Assembly (NCBI GenBank): GCA_032871835.1
Contig: CM065299.1
Span: forward strand, 27,669,074 to 27,733,073
Source: Dipteronia dyeriana
Taxonomy: Eukaryota; Streptophyta; Magnoliopsida; Sapindales; Sapindaceae
Reading direction: 5' to 3'
DNA: 64,000 nt
Below, one piece after another: positions 61,645 to 64,000 of the stretch. How positions within the stretch are numbered: the first letter of the stretch is position 1; the number at the start of each line of letters is the position of its first letter. The translations under genes were made by a program, and so were the position numbers. Below the pieces are notes generated by a model. The model made no database searches. It saw only the letters and a program-made list of their open reading frames with translations, and was not told the DNA's origin.

Positions 61645-62069
61645 TTAGATGATGTTTGGTTACCATGATAAAATAGTAATTGGAATGAGAATGAGAATAT
61701 GAATGGAATGGAATGGAAAGGAAAGGAAAGGAAAGGAAAGGAAAGGAAAGGAAAGGAAAATTGATTTTTTTTTTTGGTTAGGACTTTAGAATTAGTTTTT
61801 GAATCAGTATTATTTTGTTTAGATAACAACCGAATAAAATGGAATTAACTGTATTTTGATCAAAATACCCTCAATTACATGACATATTATGGATAATAAT
61901 AATAAAATATAAAAATATATTATTATATTTTTATATATTTATAATATATATTAAATATATAATATTGTTAACAACCTTTTTTGACACAGGTCCAAATCGA
62001 ATTGATTCTTGATAGGATCTGGACCATGACCATCCTAGTTCCCCAGTTTTAGGAAACATCGATAATCTA

Positions 62070-62444
62070 AAAAATGACCTTTTTTGAGTGGGAATTGAAG
62101 AAAATGACCTTTCATATGATTGAAAGAGCAAAATTGTCTAATTTTTTAATAGCAGCATTTGTTCTAAATTCTAATAACCGATTTCCTGTTGAACTGAAAC
62201 ATATTTATCATTTGTTTTTGAAGTTTGACATAGATCGAATTAAGGTTTTGCAGGAACCTAGCAAGCATTTTCAAAAGTAAATTAAGCATGTATTTATTAG
62301 ATCTATTTGCAATGTCATTGGTATATTAATTTTACCGGCCATACTACATAGTAGTAGATATTAGAGATTGTTGAGTTGCATTTCATCATGTTTATGCAGT
62401 ATTCAATGATTACTTATAACATTTTCTTTTTTGAAATATGATAT
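62070..62444. repeat. Start of a third duplication unit, truncated
   Basis: Matches 35457-35835 and 18884-19240 (shared TAACCGATTTCCTGTTGAAC and TGTTGAGTTGCATTTCATCA), then stops abruptly at a Copia RNase H sequence around 62444. Confidence 0.85.
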
Positions 62445-64000
62445 TGTACGGTTGCCGAACAAGCCACAAATTCGGCCTCCATAGTTGACAGAGCAATACA
62501 TGTATGTTTCTTGCTACTCCAAGAGATAGTACCATCACTGAGTAGGAAAGTATATCCTGATGTTGATTTTCGCTCATCCAGATCACCTCCCCAATCGGCA
62601 TCTGTATATCCAATGAGAAGTAAATCTCCACCTTGGTAACAAAGGAAGTAATCAGCAGTACCCTTAAGATATGTCAATATTCTCTTCATGGCAACCCAAT
62701 GTTTCTTTCCAGGATTGGATTGATATCTACTTACGAAACCAACCACATAGAAGATATCAGGTCTTGTATACATCATAGTATACATGAGACTGCCGATAGC
62801 ACTGGAATAAGGAACATTTTTCATTTTTTCAATTTCTTGAGGAGTTTTAGGACACATGTCGAGACTAAGAGTTTGTCCATTTGATATAGGTATATCCATA
62901 GGCTTACAATCAGCCATGTTAAAACGTTCAAGAATTTTCCTTATATAAGGCTCTTGCGACATAGCAAGTAGTTTCTTCGAACGATCTCTTATGATTTTGA
63001 CTCCTAAAATATAGGCAGCTTCACCCATATCTTTCATCTCAAAATTTGAAGATAATCATTTCTTAATGGTCAACACAAACTCTTTACAATTTCCAACCAA
63101 CAAAATATCGTCCACATATAAAGATAATATCACATACTTATCTTTATTTCGTTTTATATACACACAATGGTCTTCTTCAATCATTTTGAACCCATAAGAC
63201 ATAACAGCCTGATGGAACCGTAGGTACCATTGTCTGGATGATTGTTTTAAATCATATATTGACCTTTTGAGCTTACAAACTTTACGCTCCTGGCATTTTG
63301 AAACAAACTTTACAGGTTGTTCCATGTAAATTTCTTCATCCAGTTCTCCATTGAGAAACACTGTTTTTACATCCATTTGATGCAATTCTAGGTCCATATG
63401 TGCGACGATTGCCAAAATAAGACGTATTGAAGCAAACCTAACCACTGGGAAAAAAGTTTCTTCATAGTCAATACCATCTTGTTGAGTATAACCTTTTGCG
63501 ACTAAGCGTGCTTTATGTCTCTCTACTGTGCCATCCACCTTTCTTTTGATACAAAGAACCCATTTATTTCCAATAGCTTTTCTTCCAGGTGGCAAGTCAA
63601 CCAAGTCCTAGACATGGTTACTTTTCATCGAATCCATCTCCTCTTGCATAGCTTTTATCCATAATTCCTTATCAGGTGAGTTGAGAGCCTCATTAACATT
63701 TTTAGGCTCATCAGAATCATGTGAAGCAATCATAATTGTTTCCCCTTCAATCTCAAAACGAGGACGAGGAACATTTCCACGATTGCTTCTACGAGTTGGT
63801 AAATCCAAAAATGTTGTCTCAACAACTTTATTACTCCCACTAGGATTAGAAGGTCCAGGTAGATCTGTATTTATTTTAAGTGGAGTATCACTCCCACTAG
63901 GGACAGAAGTCCTAAATAGATCCACATTAACTTCTAGTGGAGTATTTAGATTTGATTCCTCGATTTGATTACCCAATTCGTATAATCGGATATCCCTATC
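62445..64000 (-). pseudogene. Truncated Ty1/copia pol (RT and RNase H), runs off the window
   Basis: On minus: linker with multiple PSGSDTPLKINTDLP-like repeats (63976-63608), RT (63604-63056) with KARLVAKGYTQQDGIDYEET and an intact YVDDILLVGN, then 63037-62445 with MKDMGEAAYILGVKI, SLMYTMMYTRPDI, YTDADWGGDLDERKSTSGY and STMEAEFVACSATV. Only two or three stops. It breaks off within RNase H at the junction with unit 3. No LTR or purine tract is seen, so the 3' end was lost. The type resembles Tork-like elements. Confidence 0.88.

Overview
The window is a stretch of plant nuclear genome, most likely a eudicot. It has intron-containing genes with GT/AG junctions, AT-rich non-coding DNA, and several superfamilies of plant transposable elements with recognisable terminal repeats and target-site duplications (TSDs). 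Only four host genes can be supported: a small membrane-protein gene (14565-14798, minus), a six-exon FAD-dependent monooxygenase (16010-17818, minus), and two copies of a two-exon BAHD-acyltransferase-like gene (31257-32582 and 58356-59681, plus). No bacterial-type system, CRISPR array or rRNA was seen.

Layout. 1 to about 7.46 kb is the 3' part of a decayed Ty3/gypsy element of Tat/Ogre type: RNase H and integrase on plus, a tandem-repeat block, an antisense extra ORF on minus, a polypurine tract and a 3' LTR. 7855-14145 is a complete-ended gypsy element on minus (TSD ATTAC), with a 1.1 kb hAT-like element inserted in its integrase. 14.2-18.8 kb is the single-copy gene island, followed by a MITE.

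From 18884 to about 62.44 kb there is a tandem segmental duplication. Unit 1 is 18884-35456, unit 2 is 35457-62069, and the start of a third unit (62070-62444) is cut off by a truncated Copia. Each full unit carries one BAHD-like gene. The units differ mainly by later insertions, so each serves as an empty-site control for the other. Unit 1 gained a hAT element (19414-26375, itself carrying a Copia at 19747-25292), a tRNA-derived SINE (28464-28682) and a MULE-like element (29654-30432). Unit 2 gained an 18-kb nest: Copia A (35854-53882) interrupted by Copia B (40645-52705), which is interrupted by a solo LTR (46181-48171); a hAT MITE also lies in Copia A. Unit 2 further gained a 1-kb element (53922-54926) and a PIF/Harbinger-like MITE with another MITE inside it (56138-57027).

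The most interesting signal is that the two BAHD-like genes and about 2.5 kb around them are almost identical (three substitutions seen by eye plus one microsatellite length change), while the rest of the duplicated units has clearly diverged. This fits recent gene conversion or a second, local exchange between the copies. The alternative is an assembly artefact. Both copies encode the same 368-residue protein with a degenerate BAHD catalytic motif. All divergence and alignment statements are by eye.
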